From contig DASUAS010000357.1 in assembly GCA_035763625.1 (NCBI GenBank), forward strand, positions 1-19,640: a stretch of DNA of 19,640 nt, read 5' to 3'. This document shows positions 1-5,960 of this stretch, piece by piece (positions within the stretch are counted from its first letter, which is position 1; the number at the start of each line of letters is the position of its first letter). A model generated the notes under the pieces. The model saw only the letters and a list, made by a program, of their open reading frames with translations. It was not told the origin of the DNA and did not search any database. The position numbers were made by a program, and so were the translations under genes. The stretch is from DASUAS01 sp035763625. GTDB taxonomy: Bacteria > Actinomycetota > Acidimicrobiia > IMCC26256 > DASPTH01.

Positions 1-511
1 TGAGGCGGTTGTTCCGGCGTCCGGCCAGTTCGAATGCGAACCGCGCACAGCGCTCGGCACCCATGCGGGTGTTCACGGAGCCCTGCGTGGCGACCTCGTG
101 CGGCGTGCCCTTGCGGAGGAAGCCGCCCTCGCCCGCGTAGGTCCCTTCGGTGTTCTCGCGCACCACCAGCATGTCGACGCCGTCGTTGAACCGGCTCGGG
201 CCCGACACGAACGGACGCAGGTTGACGAAGAGGTCGAGCTCGAAGCGCAACGCGAGGAGGAGCCCGCGCTCGATGACCCCCGGCGGGACGTCGGGCGTGC
301 CCACCGCGCCGAGCATCACCGCGTCGAGCTCGCGGATGGCGTCGAGGTGCTCCTGCTCGAGGACCACGCCGTCACGCAGGTAGCGCGCGCCGCCCAGATC
401 GAAGGGCACCGCCTCGTAGTCGACGCCCGCGGCGTCGACGCACTTCATTGCCTCCGCCACGACCTCGGGGCCGATCCCGTCCCCGCCGATGATGCCGATC
501 CGGTAGCTCAC
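1..511 (-). CDS. leuB: 3-isopropylmalate dehydrogenase, 5' part only
   Basis: LeuB oxidatively decarboxylates 3-isopropylmalate with NAD+, the third step of leucine synthesis, in the cytoplasm. About 170 N-terminal residues are visible; the gene runs off the left edge. Seen: an N-terminal GGDGIGPE (residues 9-16), a GVIERGLLLALRFELDLF stretch followed by VNLRP (substrate-binding arginines of the family), and VVRENTEGTYAG near residue 116, where the family carries its catalytic tyrosine. The start is GTG at 509-511, with an AAGGA Shine-Dalgarno on the minus strand (517-521) five bases before it. leuC and leuD near the right end of the window support LeuB over tartrate or isocitrate dehydrogenase relatives. 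The leader upstream looks like an attenuator with Val/Ile codons. No frameshift is visible in the part present. Confidence 0.9.
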   Translation of the reverse strand, partial: MSYRIGIIGGDGIGPEVVAEAMKCVDAAGVDYEAVPFDLGGARYLRDGVVLEQEHLDAIRELDAVMLGAVGTPDVPPGVIERGLLLALRFELDLFVNLRPFVSGPSRFNDGVDMLVVRENTEGTYAGEGGFLRKGTPHEVATQGSVNTRMGAERCARFAFELAGRRNNRL

Positions 512-540
512 GAGCGTCCTTCGTGTCGTGTCCGACAATG

Positions 541-587
541 ACGACAAATTGAAAGGCCGCCCGACTCCGAAGCAGGGAGTGGACGGC
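541..587 (-). terminator. Putative intrinsic terminator (attenuator) in the leuB leader
   Basis: On the minus strand, GCCGTCCACTCC (587-576) pairs with GGAGT-C-GGGCGGC (568-556). This gives a 12-bp stem with one bulged C and one G-U pair, closed by a 7-nt loop. It is followed directly by the T-rich CTTTCAATTT. It lies about 30 nt before the leuB Shine-Dalgarno, so termination here would stop leuB transcription. Structure and T-tract are seen; function is inferred. Confidence 0.6.
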
Positions 588-592
588 AGAAC

Positions 593-617
593 GCGGACGC
601 CAGGCAGTGGCGTCCGC
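593..617 (-). promoter_or_regulatory. Perfect leader hairpin beside the leader-peptide stop codon
   Basis: GCGGACGCCA and TGGCGTCCGC form a perfect 10-bp stem around a 5-nt loop. On the minus strand the first arm begins at the G of the leader peptide's TAG codon, so a ribosome ending translation there would cover it. This position suits the 1:2 (pause) hairpin of an attenuator. I found only short (4-5 bp) alternative pairings with the downstream terminator arms, so the switching mechanism is not settled. Confidence 0.5.
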
Positions 618-670
618 TACGAAATTACGATGACCGCGTGTGCGGGGCGGCGATCCGAGTGCATGCGCAT
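617..670 (-). CDS. Putative leader peptide of leuB, Val/Ile-rich
   Basis: A 17-codon ORF, MRMHSDRRPAHAVIVIS, ends at TAG (619-617) about 105 nt before leuB. Four of its last five sense codons specify branched-chain amino acids (Val GTC, Ile ATC, Val GTA, Ile ATT). The stop is followed at once by a perfect hairpin and then a terminator-like hairpin. This order (short peptide with end-product codons, pause hairpin, terminator) is the classic layout of ribosome-mediated attenuation of branched-chain amino acid operons. No Leu codons are present, so any control would be through Val/Ile supply. A second in-frame ATG gives a 15-residue version. The upstream ribosome site is weak (GAGCGGG). Codons are seen; the role is inferred. 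Confidence 0.5.
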   Translation of the reverse strand: MRMHSDRRPAHAVIVIS

Positions 671-679
671 GACCCGCTC

Positions 680-685
680 ACGATA
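680..685 (-). promoter_or_regulatory. Possible -10 element for the leuB leader transcript
   Basis: TATCGT on the minus strand fits the actinobacterial TANNNT -10 and lies 9 nt before the leader-peptide ATG, so the transcript would start only a few bases before that ATG. The -35 is poor (GACGAC at a 17-bp spacing). A small dyad, CCACC-C-GGTGG (689-699), sits just upstream of the -10 and could be an operator. Confidence 0.35.
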
Positions 686-765
686 CCACCACCCGGTGGC
701 CGGTCGTCGCGGATTCCCTGAGACTCGACTGAGACCGGGCGCCGTCGCTTCGGTCAACCTGCCCG

Positions 766-771
766 TAGCCT
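766..771 (+). promoter_or_regulatory. Possible -10 element of the yceI-like gene
   Basis: TAGCCT matches TANNNT and would start transcription near 778. That leaves about 30 nt of 5' UTR holding a GGAGGG ribosome site at 796-801. No convincing -35 is seen. Confidence 0.35.
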
Positions 772-807
772 GCTTCCGATCGTCGCACGGATCGCGGAGG
801 GCTTCGC

Positions 808-1509
808 ATGCGCCGTCTCTGGAAGTGGCTCGTGCTCGGCCTCGTGGTGATCGTGGGCCTGGGCATCGCGGGCTGGTACTTCTTCCTGAAGACCGATCCC
901 GAACCCCGAGCCGAGATCAAGCTCACCCCGATCGTCACCGACAGCACCGCGAGCGGTCAGACCGCGTCGGGACCCGACGGCACGTGGACGGTGAAGTCGG
1001 GGAACTCGCAGAACTTCGTGGGCTACCGCGTCACCGAGAAGCTCTTCGCCAACATCTCCGACACCACCGCCACCGGACGCACCGACGACGTCGAGGCCAC
1101 GATGACCATCGACGGCACCACCGTGAAGGACGTCACCGTCACCGCCGACCTGCGCGGCCTGCAATCGGACAACAGCTTCCGCGACGGTCGGATCAAGAGC
1201 GAGGGCCTCGAGTCCGACGAGTTCCCGCAGGCCAAGTTCGTGCTCTCCAAGCCCATCACGTTGTCGGCGGTGCCGGCCCCGGGCGACACGGTGAAGACCG
1301 AGGCCACCGGCGAGTTCACCCTCCACGGGGTCACCAAGACGGTGACGATCCCACTCGAGGGTCGCTGGGACGGGAAGCAGGTCCAGGTGGTCGGCACGCT
1401 GCCGATCGCGTTCTCCGACTACGGCATCACCGCACCGACCGCACCGGCGGTCGCGTCGGTCGACGACCACGGCGAGATGGAGCTGCAGCTCTTCTTCGAC
1501 CGGAGCTGA
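808..1509 (+). CDS. YceI-family lipid-binding-like protein, membrane-anchored
   Basis: This 233-residue protein has basic residues and a single hydrophobic segment (about residues 8-26), then a short linker and a YceI-like domain from about residue 50 to the end. Seen: the opening GTWTVKSGNSQNFVGYRV, the family-typical run KSEGLESDEFPQAKFVLS, LHGVTKTVTIPLEG, and a C-terminal beta strand ELQLFFDRS. YceI proteins form lipocalin-like barrels that bind isoprenoid-like or amphiphilic lipids. Here the barrel would sit outside the membrane, held by the N-terminal helix. No lipobox cysteine is seen, so it is an anchor or signal peptide, not a lipoprotein. The ATG is preceded by GGAGGG at 796-801, six bases away. 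It converges on the tadG-like gene with an 18-bp gap. The ligand is unknown. Confidence 0.85.
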   Translation: MRRLWKWLVLGLVVIVGLGIAGWYFFLKTDPEPRAEIKLTPIVTDSTASGQTASGPDGTWTVKSGNSQNFVGYRVTEKLFANISDTTATGRTDDVEATMTIDGTTVKDVTVTADLRGLQSDNSFRDGRIKSEGLESDEFPQAKFVLSKPITLSAVPAPGDTVKTEATGEFTLHGVTKTVTIPLEGRWDGKQVQVVGTLPIAFSDYGITAPTAPAVASVDDHGEMELQLFFDRS

Positions 1510-1527
1510 CGCCCGCGCCCGCGGTTG

Positions 1528-3003
1528 CTACCCCGAGAGCCCGTTGTTGTCGGGGGTGCCGTTGTACGTCGCGACCGTGTACGACTCGCTCGGGTTCTTG
1601 CTCTGGTCGTACGAGATCGTCACCGTCGACGGGTTGCCCTTCATGGTGAAGTTGTTGGTGATGATCTGGCTCGCCATCTGATAGCCGTTGCCACGGAGAT
1701 CCATGGTGCCAGCCACCATGTAGATGGCCCCGGTGATCGCGCTGGACTGGCCGTTCTCGTTGGTGCCGTTTCCTCTCCACGTCTGGGTGGCGTCGTTGCT
1801 GCGGTCAGCGAAGCTCAGCATGCCGATGTACGGCTGCAAGTTGGCATTCGCGGCGCCCTGCGCCGGGGTGATCCCCGTGAGGCGGAGGGCGCCATTGCCA
1901 GTCGCGGTGATCCCGGCCCGCGTCACGCTGGTGACGGTCCCCTGAGCCGGACAAGGCGATGGGTAGTTGCTGCATCCGAAGTAGAGCATGACCCCGTCAC
2001 CTTCGATCTCGTCGTTGCCGTTCAGCGTGATGCCGTTCGTGATGACGTAGATTCCCGGGTTGAGGTGGTGCGACCCCGAGATCGTGCTGTAGATGCCCGG
2101 ACTGAGGGTGGCGCCCTTCGTCGTGCCGTTCGCACCGGTGTTCGTCGGGCAGTAGTTGGTCGTTCCCGGTGATCCGTTGCCGCACTGTGGGACGCCCGCC
2201 AACGGATCACTGACGTGACCCAGTTGTGTCGGCGAGGGCGAGTAGCCGCCGCCCTGGAAGTTGGCCGGAGCTCCGGGACCGCCGATCGAGCCTCCTGGCG
2301 TCGTGATCTTCACGTGCCCGTTCGGGTTGAGCGATGCGGCAGTCGGTGAGCTCGAATTCACGACAACGTTTCCGCCGGTGATCGTCACATCACCATTCTG
2401 TCCGTCGAGCGTCAGACCGGAGTCGCTGAGGATGCACAGCGCACACGGCCCGCCTACGTGGTCCTCCTGCGATTCCGTGACCGTGTACACCACCTTCGCG
2501 GTGGAACTGGCGCCGACGGTGAGATCGCCGTTGCCGACGGCCTTGGCGAAGTAGCTCTTCACCGTGGACGAGGGGAGCCGGACGCGCAGGTACATGACGT
2601 TGGCACCGACACTCGACGCCGAGGGCGCAGGGAACGAGCTCGCGGTCGCCGAGATGCAGCTGTTGTTGTTCGCGACGTCGGGTCGGTACGCGAGCACGTT
2701 CGCGTCGGAGCACCCGACCCACGCCGAGAGCGGGATGTTGTCGTTGGCCTTGGCGTAGTTCTTGACCTGCGTCACCACCGTCGACCAGAGGAACGTGCCG
2801 TTGGTGCGCACAGTCTGATCCGACTCGATCGCTTCCCCGCCGGCGAGCGCGGCCGCGTCGGCGCTGGCCTGCGCCGCGCGGCGCTCCTGGCGTGCGTTGC
2901 CGAGATCGACGACGAGCGCGACGATCCCGAGCAGCACCACCAGCAAGATCGCGAACATCACCGCGATCACGCCTCGCTCGTCGCGGTGCGCTCGCACGAT
3001 CAC
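1528..3003 (-). CDS. TadG-like pilus-assembly protein with long beta-rich C-terminus
   Basis: This 491-residue protein has an N-terminal membrane helix (about residues 12-34) in the setting DERGVIAVMFAILLVVLLG, followed by VDLGNARQERRAAQASADAA. That is the hallmark of the Flp pilus-assembly TadE/G-like N-terminal domain. The rest, about 400 residues, is rich in Gly, Asn, Thr and Ser with repeated strand-like units (DGQNGDVTITGGNVVVNSS, LNPGIYVITNGITLNGND) and several cysteines, suggesting an extracellular beta-helix or beta-sandwich. The start is GTG at 3003-3001, overlapping the tadE-like stop by four bases (GTGA) with GGGAG seven bases upstream; a longer frame to 3186 only duplicates tadE territory. 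It is probably co-transcribed with the tadE-like gene as a minor pseudopilin or surface component. The function of the C-terminal part is not known to me. Confidence 0.75.
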   Translation of the reverse strand: MIVRAHRDERGVIAVMFAILLVVLLGIVALVVDLGNARQERRAAQASADAAALAGGEAIESDQTVRTNGTFLWSTVVTQVKNYAKANDNIPLSAWVGCSDANVLAYRPDVANNNSCISATASSFPAPSASSVGANVMYLRVRLPSSTVKSYFAKAVGNGDLTVGASSTAKVVYTVTESQEDHVGGPCALCILSDSGLTLDGQNGDVTITGGNVVVNSSSPTAASLNPNGHVKITTPGGSIGGPGAPANFQGGGYSPSPTQLGHVSDPLAGVPQCGNGSPGTTNYCPTNTGANGTTKGATLSPGIYSTISGSHHLNPGIYVITNGITLNGNDEIEGDGVMLYFGCSNYPSPCPAQGTVTSVTRAGITATGNGALRLTGITPAQGAANANLQPYIGMLSFADRSNDATQTWRGNGTNENGQSSAITGAIYMVAGTMDLRGNGYQMASQIITNNFTMKGNPSTVTISYDQSKNPSESYTVATYNGTPDNNGLSG

Positions 3004-3614
3004 GGCGCTGCTCCCGAGACGGTGCACCACGACCAGTCGCCACCCGAGAGCGCGGTCTCCTGACCACCCGTCTCGCTCGACGAGTACGAGGTCTCGATGC
3101 GCATCGCGGTCTTGGTCTTGAGCACGGTGGAACCGAGCACCGGGCTCACGAACTTCGCCATCGCGTCGACCGGGTACTCGACGCACACGATGAGCGCCTC
3201 ACCCTTCTGGAACGTCCCACTCGACGAGAAGTCGGCACTTCCGGAGAGGATCTTCACGCGCGTGTTGGCGTAGCTCAGCCCGATCTGCTGCTTGGTCAGG
3301 CACATGAGCTTCTGGATGTCGGTGGACGGGCTCCCGGTCACGCCCGTGAGCGAGCACGAGGACACGCTCCCGAAGTTGCCGACCGCGCCCTGGCGCGCAC
3401 CTTCGCGGGTGCCCTGGCGCAGCGTGATCATGTTGTTGTAGGTGATTCCGAACTGGATGACGCCGAAGGCCAGGACGAGGAAGAGCGGCAGGATGATCGC
3501 CAGCTCGACCATGGAGGCACCGGATTCACCTCGCGCCCGAACCCCGCGAGCACGCTGCGCCGTCTGCGACTTCAAACCGACACCACTGCTCTCCCCTGCC
3601 CAGAGGATGATCAC
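3000..3614 (-). CDS. TadE-like minor pseudopilin
   Basis: This 204-residue protein carries the TadE motif GESGASMVELAIILPLFLVL at about residues 29-48. The transmembrane helix spans about residues 38-56 and is followed by FGITYNNMITLRQGTREGAR. TadE-type proteins are prepilin-like components needed for Flp (type IVb) pilus assembly and are anchored in the cytoplasmic membrane with the C-terminus outside. Two cysteine-containing segments (SSCSLTG, LMCLTKQQ) and ALIVCVEYPVDA follow. The start is taken as GTG at 3614-3612 because GGAGG (3625-3621) lies six bases ahead; the frame stays open further upstream, to 3965, but without comparable support. The stop overlaps the tadG-like start. It is divergent from the Flp pilin gene. 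No tadA, tadB, tadC or prepilin peptidase is in the window, so the secretion machinery must lie elsewhere. Confidence 0.8.
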   Translation of the reverse strand: MIILWAGESSGVGLKSQTAQRARGVRARGESGASMVELAIILPLFLVLAFGVIQFGITYNNMITLRQGTREGARQGAVGNFGSVSSCSLTGVTGSPSTDIQKLMCLTKQQIGLSYANTRVKILSGSADFSSSGTFQKGEALIVCVEYPVDAMAKFVSPVLGSTVLKTKTAMRIETSYSSSETGGQETALSGGDWSWCTVSGAAP

Positions 3615-3807
3615 TGCGTCCCTCCAGACAGCTGATCGGCGCGTCGGCGCGATCTCTGAAGCAGAAAGCGCGCGAGTGACCCGGGTCTCACCGTGCAGTT
3701 TTGGTTCAAGTCGCCGACCCGTGCGCCCGATCCTTCCCGTGCGGTGACCAGACCGTCGGCTCCCAGGCAGGGGAACCCTTCTCACTCCTGAAAGGCGCAT
3801 TGACCAG
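3615..3807. promoter_or_regulatory. Divergent control region between tadE-like and flp genes
   Basis: These 193 bp must hold the promoters of both pilus transcripts. Seen: a perfect palindrome GACCCGGGTC (3678-3687) and the hexamer CCGTGC three times in direct orientation (3691, 3719, 3737). The last two extend to CCGTGCG and are 18 bp apart. These could be activator or repressor sites. I see no convincing -35/-10 pair. Confidence 0.3.
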
Positions 3808-4002
3808 ATGAACCTCTTCGTGTTGCGTACGTGGCTCCAGGCGAAGTTCGGCAAGGACGAGGGTGGTGCTTCGATGGTGGAGTACATCCTCCTCGTCGCG
3901 CTGATCGCCCTCGCCGTGATCGCCGCCGTGGTCTTCCTGAAGGACCAGGTCAACGGCAAGTTCAACGACGCCGGTTCGAAGCTCTCGAGCTCCGGCAGCT
4001 GA
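3808..4002 (+). CDS. flp: Flp-type (type IVb) major pilin precursor
   Basis: This 64-residue prepilin has a basic leader, then the Flp processing motif GGASMVEY (residues 19-26) and a hydrophobic helix (about residues 26-45). A short polar tail ends in SKLSSSGS. The prepilin peptidase is expected to cut after Gly20 (G, four residues, then Glu-Tyr), leaving a mature pilin of about 44 residues that polymerises into thin adhesive fibres exported by the Tad machinery. The conserved Glu25 is present. AAAGG lies 12 bases before the ATG, a long spacing, so ribosome binding may be weak or structured. The gene is divergent from the tadE/tadG-like pair and followed by two hairpins, so it appears monocistronic, as expected for an abundantly made pilin. 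Confidence 0.88.
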   Translation: MNLFVLRTWLQAKFGKDEGGASMVEYILLVALIALAVIAAVVFLKDQVNGKFNDAGSKLSSSGS

Positions 4003-4010
4003 ACCGACGC

Positions 4011-4026
4011 GCCCTCCCTCGAGGGC
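4011..4026 (+). terminator. Small hairpin downstream of flp
   Basis: GCCCTC-CCTC-GAGGGC forms a 6-bp stem with a 4-nt loop, nine bases after the flp stop codon. It lacks a T-tract. It may protect the flp mRNA 3' end or assist the stronger hairpin just downstream. Confidence 0.4.
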
Positions 4027-4037
4027 GTGGCGTTCGA

Positions 4038-4063
4038 AGGGCCCCGTCTCCGGACGGGGCCCT
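4038..4063 (+). terminator. Strong GC-rich terminator hairpin after flp
   Basis: AGGGCCCCGTC and GACGGGGCCCT form a perfect 11-bp stem around a TCCG tetraloop. The tail is CTCTCGCGTT, not a pure T-run, as is common in high-GC actinobacteria. It separates flp from the greA promoter, which starts about 18 bp later. Confidence 0.75.
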
Positions 4064-4080
4064 CTCGCGTTCCCGGCCGG

Positions 4081-4086
4081 TAGCCT
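4081..4086 (+). promoter_or_regulatory. -10 element of a leaderless greA transcript
   Basis: TAGCCT lies exactly 6 nt before the greA ATG and no Shine-Dalgarno is present. Transcription should begin at or next to the A of the ATG, giving a leaderless mRNA. The -35 is not recognisable. Confidence 0.55.
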
Positions 4087-4092
4087 GCACCG

Positions 4093-4563
4093 ATGGCGAC
4101 GTCGCAGCTCTCGCAGCAGGCCTACGACCGACTCCAGGAGGAGCTCGCGGAGCGGTCGGGCCCGCGGCGCAAGGAGATCTCCGCCTGGATCGAGCGTGCC
4201 CGCGAGCACGGTGACATCCGCGAGAACGCCGACTACGACGCCGCGAAGAACGAGCAGGGCCACAACGAAGCTCGCATCCGTCAACTCGAAGAGATCCTGC
4301 GCACCGCGGAGGTCGTCGCGGGGCAGTCGGGCGACGTCGTCGCGCCCGGCACCATCGTCGAGGTGAAGATGGAGGGTGACGACGACACCATCTCGTACCT
4401 CGTCGGCTCCATCGAGGAGCGCAGCGAGGAGTTCGAGGTGCTGTCCACGTCGTCGCCACTCGGTCAGGCACTCCTCGAACACTCCCCCGGCGACACCGTC
4501 AGCTACGAGGGCCCCCGGCGCACGTTCGCGGTCGAGATCGTGAGCGTCCGGCCCGCCGGATAG
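4093..4563 (+). CDS. greA: Transcription elongation factor GreA
   Basis: GreA enters the secondary channel of RNA polymerase and stimulates cleavage of backtracked RNA, rescuing stalled elongation complexes. The 156-residue length matches the family (about 158). Seen: an N-terminal coiled coil (residues about 8-76) with the tip motif GDIRENADYDAAKNEQ (40-55). This holds the acidic pair Asp41 and Glu44 that coordinates the catalytic magnesium. The C-terminal FKBP-like domain includes ISYLVGSIEE and SPLGQALLEHSPGDTVSY. The tip acids argue for GreA itself rather than an inhibitory paralogue. The gene appears leaderless and monocistronic, between the flp terminator and the LexA-controlled promoter of the next gene. 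Confidence 0.95.
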   Translation: MATSQLSQQAYDRLQEELAERSGPRRKEISAWIERAREHGDIRENADYDAAKNEQGHNEARIRQLEEILRTAEVVAGQSGDVVAPGTIVEVKMEGDDDTISYLVGSIEERSEEFEVLSTSSPLGQALLEHSPGDTVSYEGPRRTFAVEIVSVRPAG

Positions 4564-4590
4564 CGGTTCCCGAACCCGGCTGGCGTCGGC

Positions 4591-4606
4591 GACCCGCCGG
4601 CGGGTC
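4591..4606. terminator. Palindrome downstream of greA, weak terminator candidate
   Basis: GACCCGCCGGCGGGTC is a perfect 16-bp palindrome (6-bp stem around CCGG) 27 bp after the greA stop. There is no T-tract, so termination is uncertain. Confidence 0.3.
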
Positions 4607-4681
4607 ATGGCCTGATCTCGGTGGCGGGATGGCTCCACGGCGACGCGTGTGGCGGTCGCGCCGAGGAGGCGGAAGTGCCGC

Positions 4682-4710
4682 TTGCGGGGCGAACACCTGT
4701 TCGGTATGAT
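4682..4710 (+). promoter_or_regulatory. LexA-type SOS box inside the promoter of the DUF222/HNH gene
   Basis: CGAACACCTGTTCG (4690-4703) is a perfect CGAAC-N4-GTTCG palindrome, the LexA operator form of Gram-positive bacteria and mycobacteria. It lies in the 17-bp spacer between TTGCGG (4682-4687, partial -35) and TATGAT (4705-4710, near-consensus -10). Bound LexA would occlude RNA polymerase. The predicted start is near 4717, about 77 nt before the GTG start codon. Confidence 0.75.
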
Positions 4711-4793
4711 CGGGAGACGCCGCGAGGGTCGGGCGCTCCGAGATCCTCCTTCCAGCACCGAACGCGGTGCGATGCCAGTTCGGGAGGAGGGTC

Positions 4794-5927
4794 GTGCTGA
4801 AGTTCGATGCCGCGGTGCGGTCGTTCCACGAGACATTGCGTGGTGTCGAGGTGGATGCGCTGGCACCGTCGTCGTGCGCATCCCTGATCGCCGAGCTGGC
4901 CCGGCTGCGCAAGGCGTGCGAGGCGGTCGAGGTCGCGTTGGCCGCGCGCGCGGCGTCGAGCGGTGCCCACCGCCGGGCCGGGTTCGCGGCGGCGCCCGAC
5001 TGGCTCGCCGCATTGTCGGGCACCACTGCCCATGCGGCGCGTATGGCGCTCGACACCATCGCCGAAGTCGAGTCGTGTCCCACCACCCGCGACGCGCTGT
5101 TCGATGGGCGGGTCTCGATCGAGCAGGCGCGGGAGATCGTGCACACCGAGGAGGTCGCGCCTGGATGCGAGGCCGACTTGGTCGAGCTGGCGAGTCACTC
5201 CGGTCTACGGCGCGTGCGCAACGCCGCACGCGACCTTCGCGCCGCCGCGATCCCGCCCGACGAGCTCTACGACCGCCAGCACGCGGCGCGCTCGTTCGTG
5301 TCGTGGCGCGACGAGCTCGGCATGATCTGTGTGCATGGTCGACTGATGCCCGAGGACGGGATCCCGCTCGTGAAGCGTATCGAGGCCGAGGTGCGCCGCC
5401 TTCGTCGTGAGCGACGGTCGGTCGAACCGTTCGAGGCGCTGGCCGCCGACGCGTTCACTGCTCTCGTCAAGAGGTCCGCCAACACCCGTGAACCGCGCGT
5501 CGACCTCGTGCTCGTCTGCGACATCGCGGCCTGGCTGCGCGGTCACGCTCACGAGGGCGAGGTCGCGAAGATCGTCGGCGGCGGACCGCTACCGGTGTCG
5601 GTGATCCAGCAGCTCTCGACAAACGCCTTCTTCAAGGTGGTGCTCCACGACGGCGTCCAAGTTCAGACGGTGGCCCACTACAAGCGGTCCATCCCTGCGC
5701 ACGTGCGCACCGCGCTCGAGCTCGGCTGCCCACCATCGTTCGACGGACCCAGGTGCAGTGAACCGAACTGCGACCGCACCCACCACCTCGAACGCGACCA
5801 CGCCGACCCCGTCGCCAACGGCGGCGTCACCAACGCCAGCAACCTCGAATGGAAGTGCACGCCTGATCACGACGAGAAGACCAGACGCGATCGCGCCGCA
5901 GGCAAGCTCGGAGGCCGATCACCCTGA
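4794..5927 (+). CDS. DUF222 / HNH endonuclease-domain protein (13E12-repeat type)
   Basis: This 377-residue protein has an N-terminal alpha-helical DUF222 region (about residues 15-290) and a C-terminal HNH nuclease-like motif (about 318-368). The motif reads CSEPNCDRTHHLERDH, then NGGVTNASNLEW, then KCTPDHDEKT, with Asp335-His336 as the likely catalytic DH pair. These proteins are abundant and often multicopy in Actinobacteria (the 13E12 family of mycobacteria); their job is not established. The start is GTG at 4794, because GGAGGAGG (4783-4790) sits just before it; an ATG nine codons upstream (4767) has no such site. The LexA box in the promoter implies induction by DNA damage. Family copies often sit in mobile contexts, but no intron, intein or transposon borders are visible here. 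Confidence 0.85.
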   Translation: MLKFDAAVRSFHETLRGVEVDALAPSSCASLIAELARLRKACEAVEVALAARAASSGAHRRAGFAAAPDWLAALSGTTAHAARMALDTIAEVESCPTTRDALFDGRVSIEQAREIVHTEEVAPGCEADLVELASHSGLRRVRNAARDLRAAAIPPDELYDRQHAARSFVSWRDELGMICVHGRLMPEDGIPLVKRIEAEVRRLRRERRSVEPFEALAADAFTALVKRSANTREPRVDLVLVCDIAAWLRGHAHEGEVAKIVGGGPLPVSVIQQLSTNAFFKVVLHDGVQVQTVAHYKRSIPAHVRTALELGCPPSFDGPRCSEPNCDRTHHLERDHADPVANGGVTNASNLEWKCTPDHDEKTRRDRAAGKLGGRSP

Positions 5928-5948
5928 CCGTAAACCACGCACGGTCGG

Positions 5949-5954
5949 TACCCT
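5949..5954 (+). promoter_or_regulatory. -10 element, leaderless type
   Basis: TACCCT lies exactly 6 nt before the ATG at 5961 with no Shine-Dalgarno. CTGACC (5924-5929) is a plausible -35 at a long 19-bp spacing; it overlaps the stop codon of the previous gene. Confidence 0.5.
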
Positions 5955-5960
5955 CGACGA

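Noticed and set aside
528..1649. 373-codon plus-strand frame spanning the leuB leader and the YceI gene
   Set aside because: It overlaps the YceI reading frame in another phase and is Arg/His-rich with no domain; the YceI frame has a good ribosome site and clear motifs.
3003..3186. N-terminal extension of the tadG-like gene to 3186
   Set aside because: The added residues overlap the tadE-like coding region out of phase and are charged; the GTG at 3003 overlaps the tadE stop and has a GGGAG site.
3706..5229. 507-codon minus-strand frame across flp, greA and the DUF222/HNH gene
   Set aside because: It is antisense to three well-supported genes and has the compositional look of a shadow frame.
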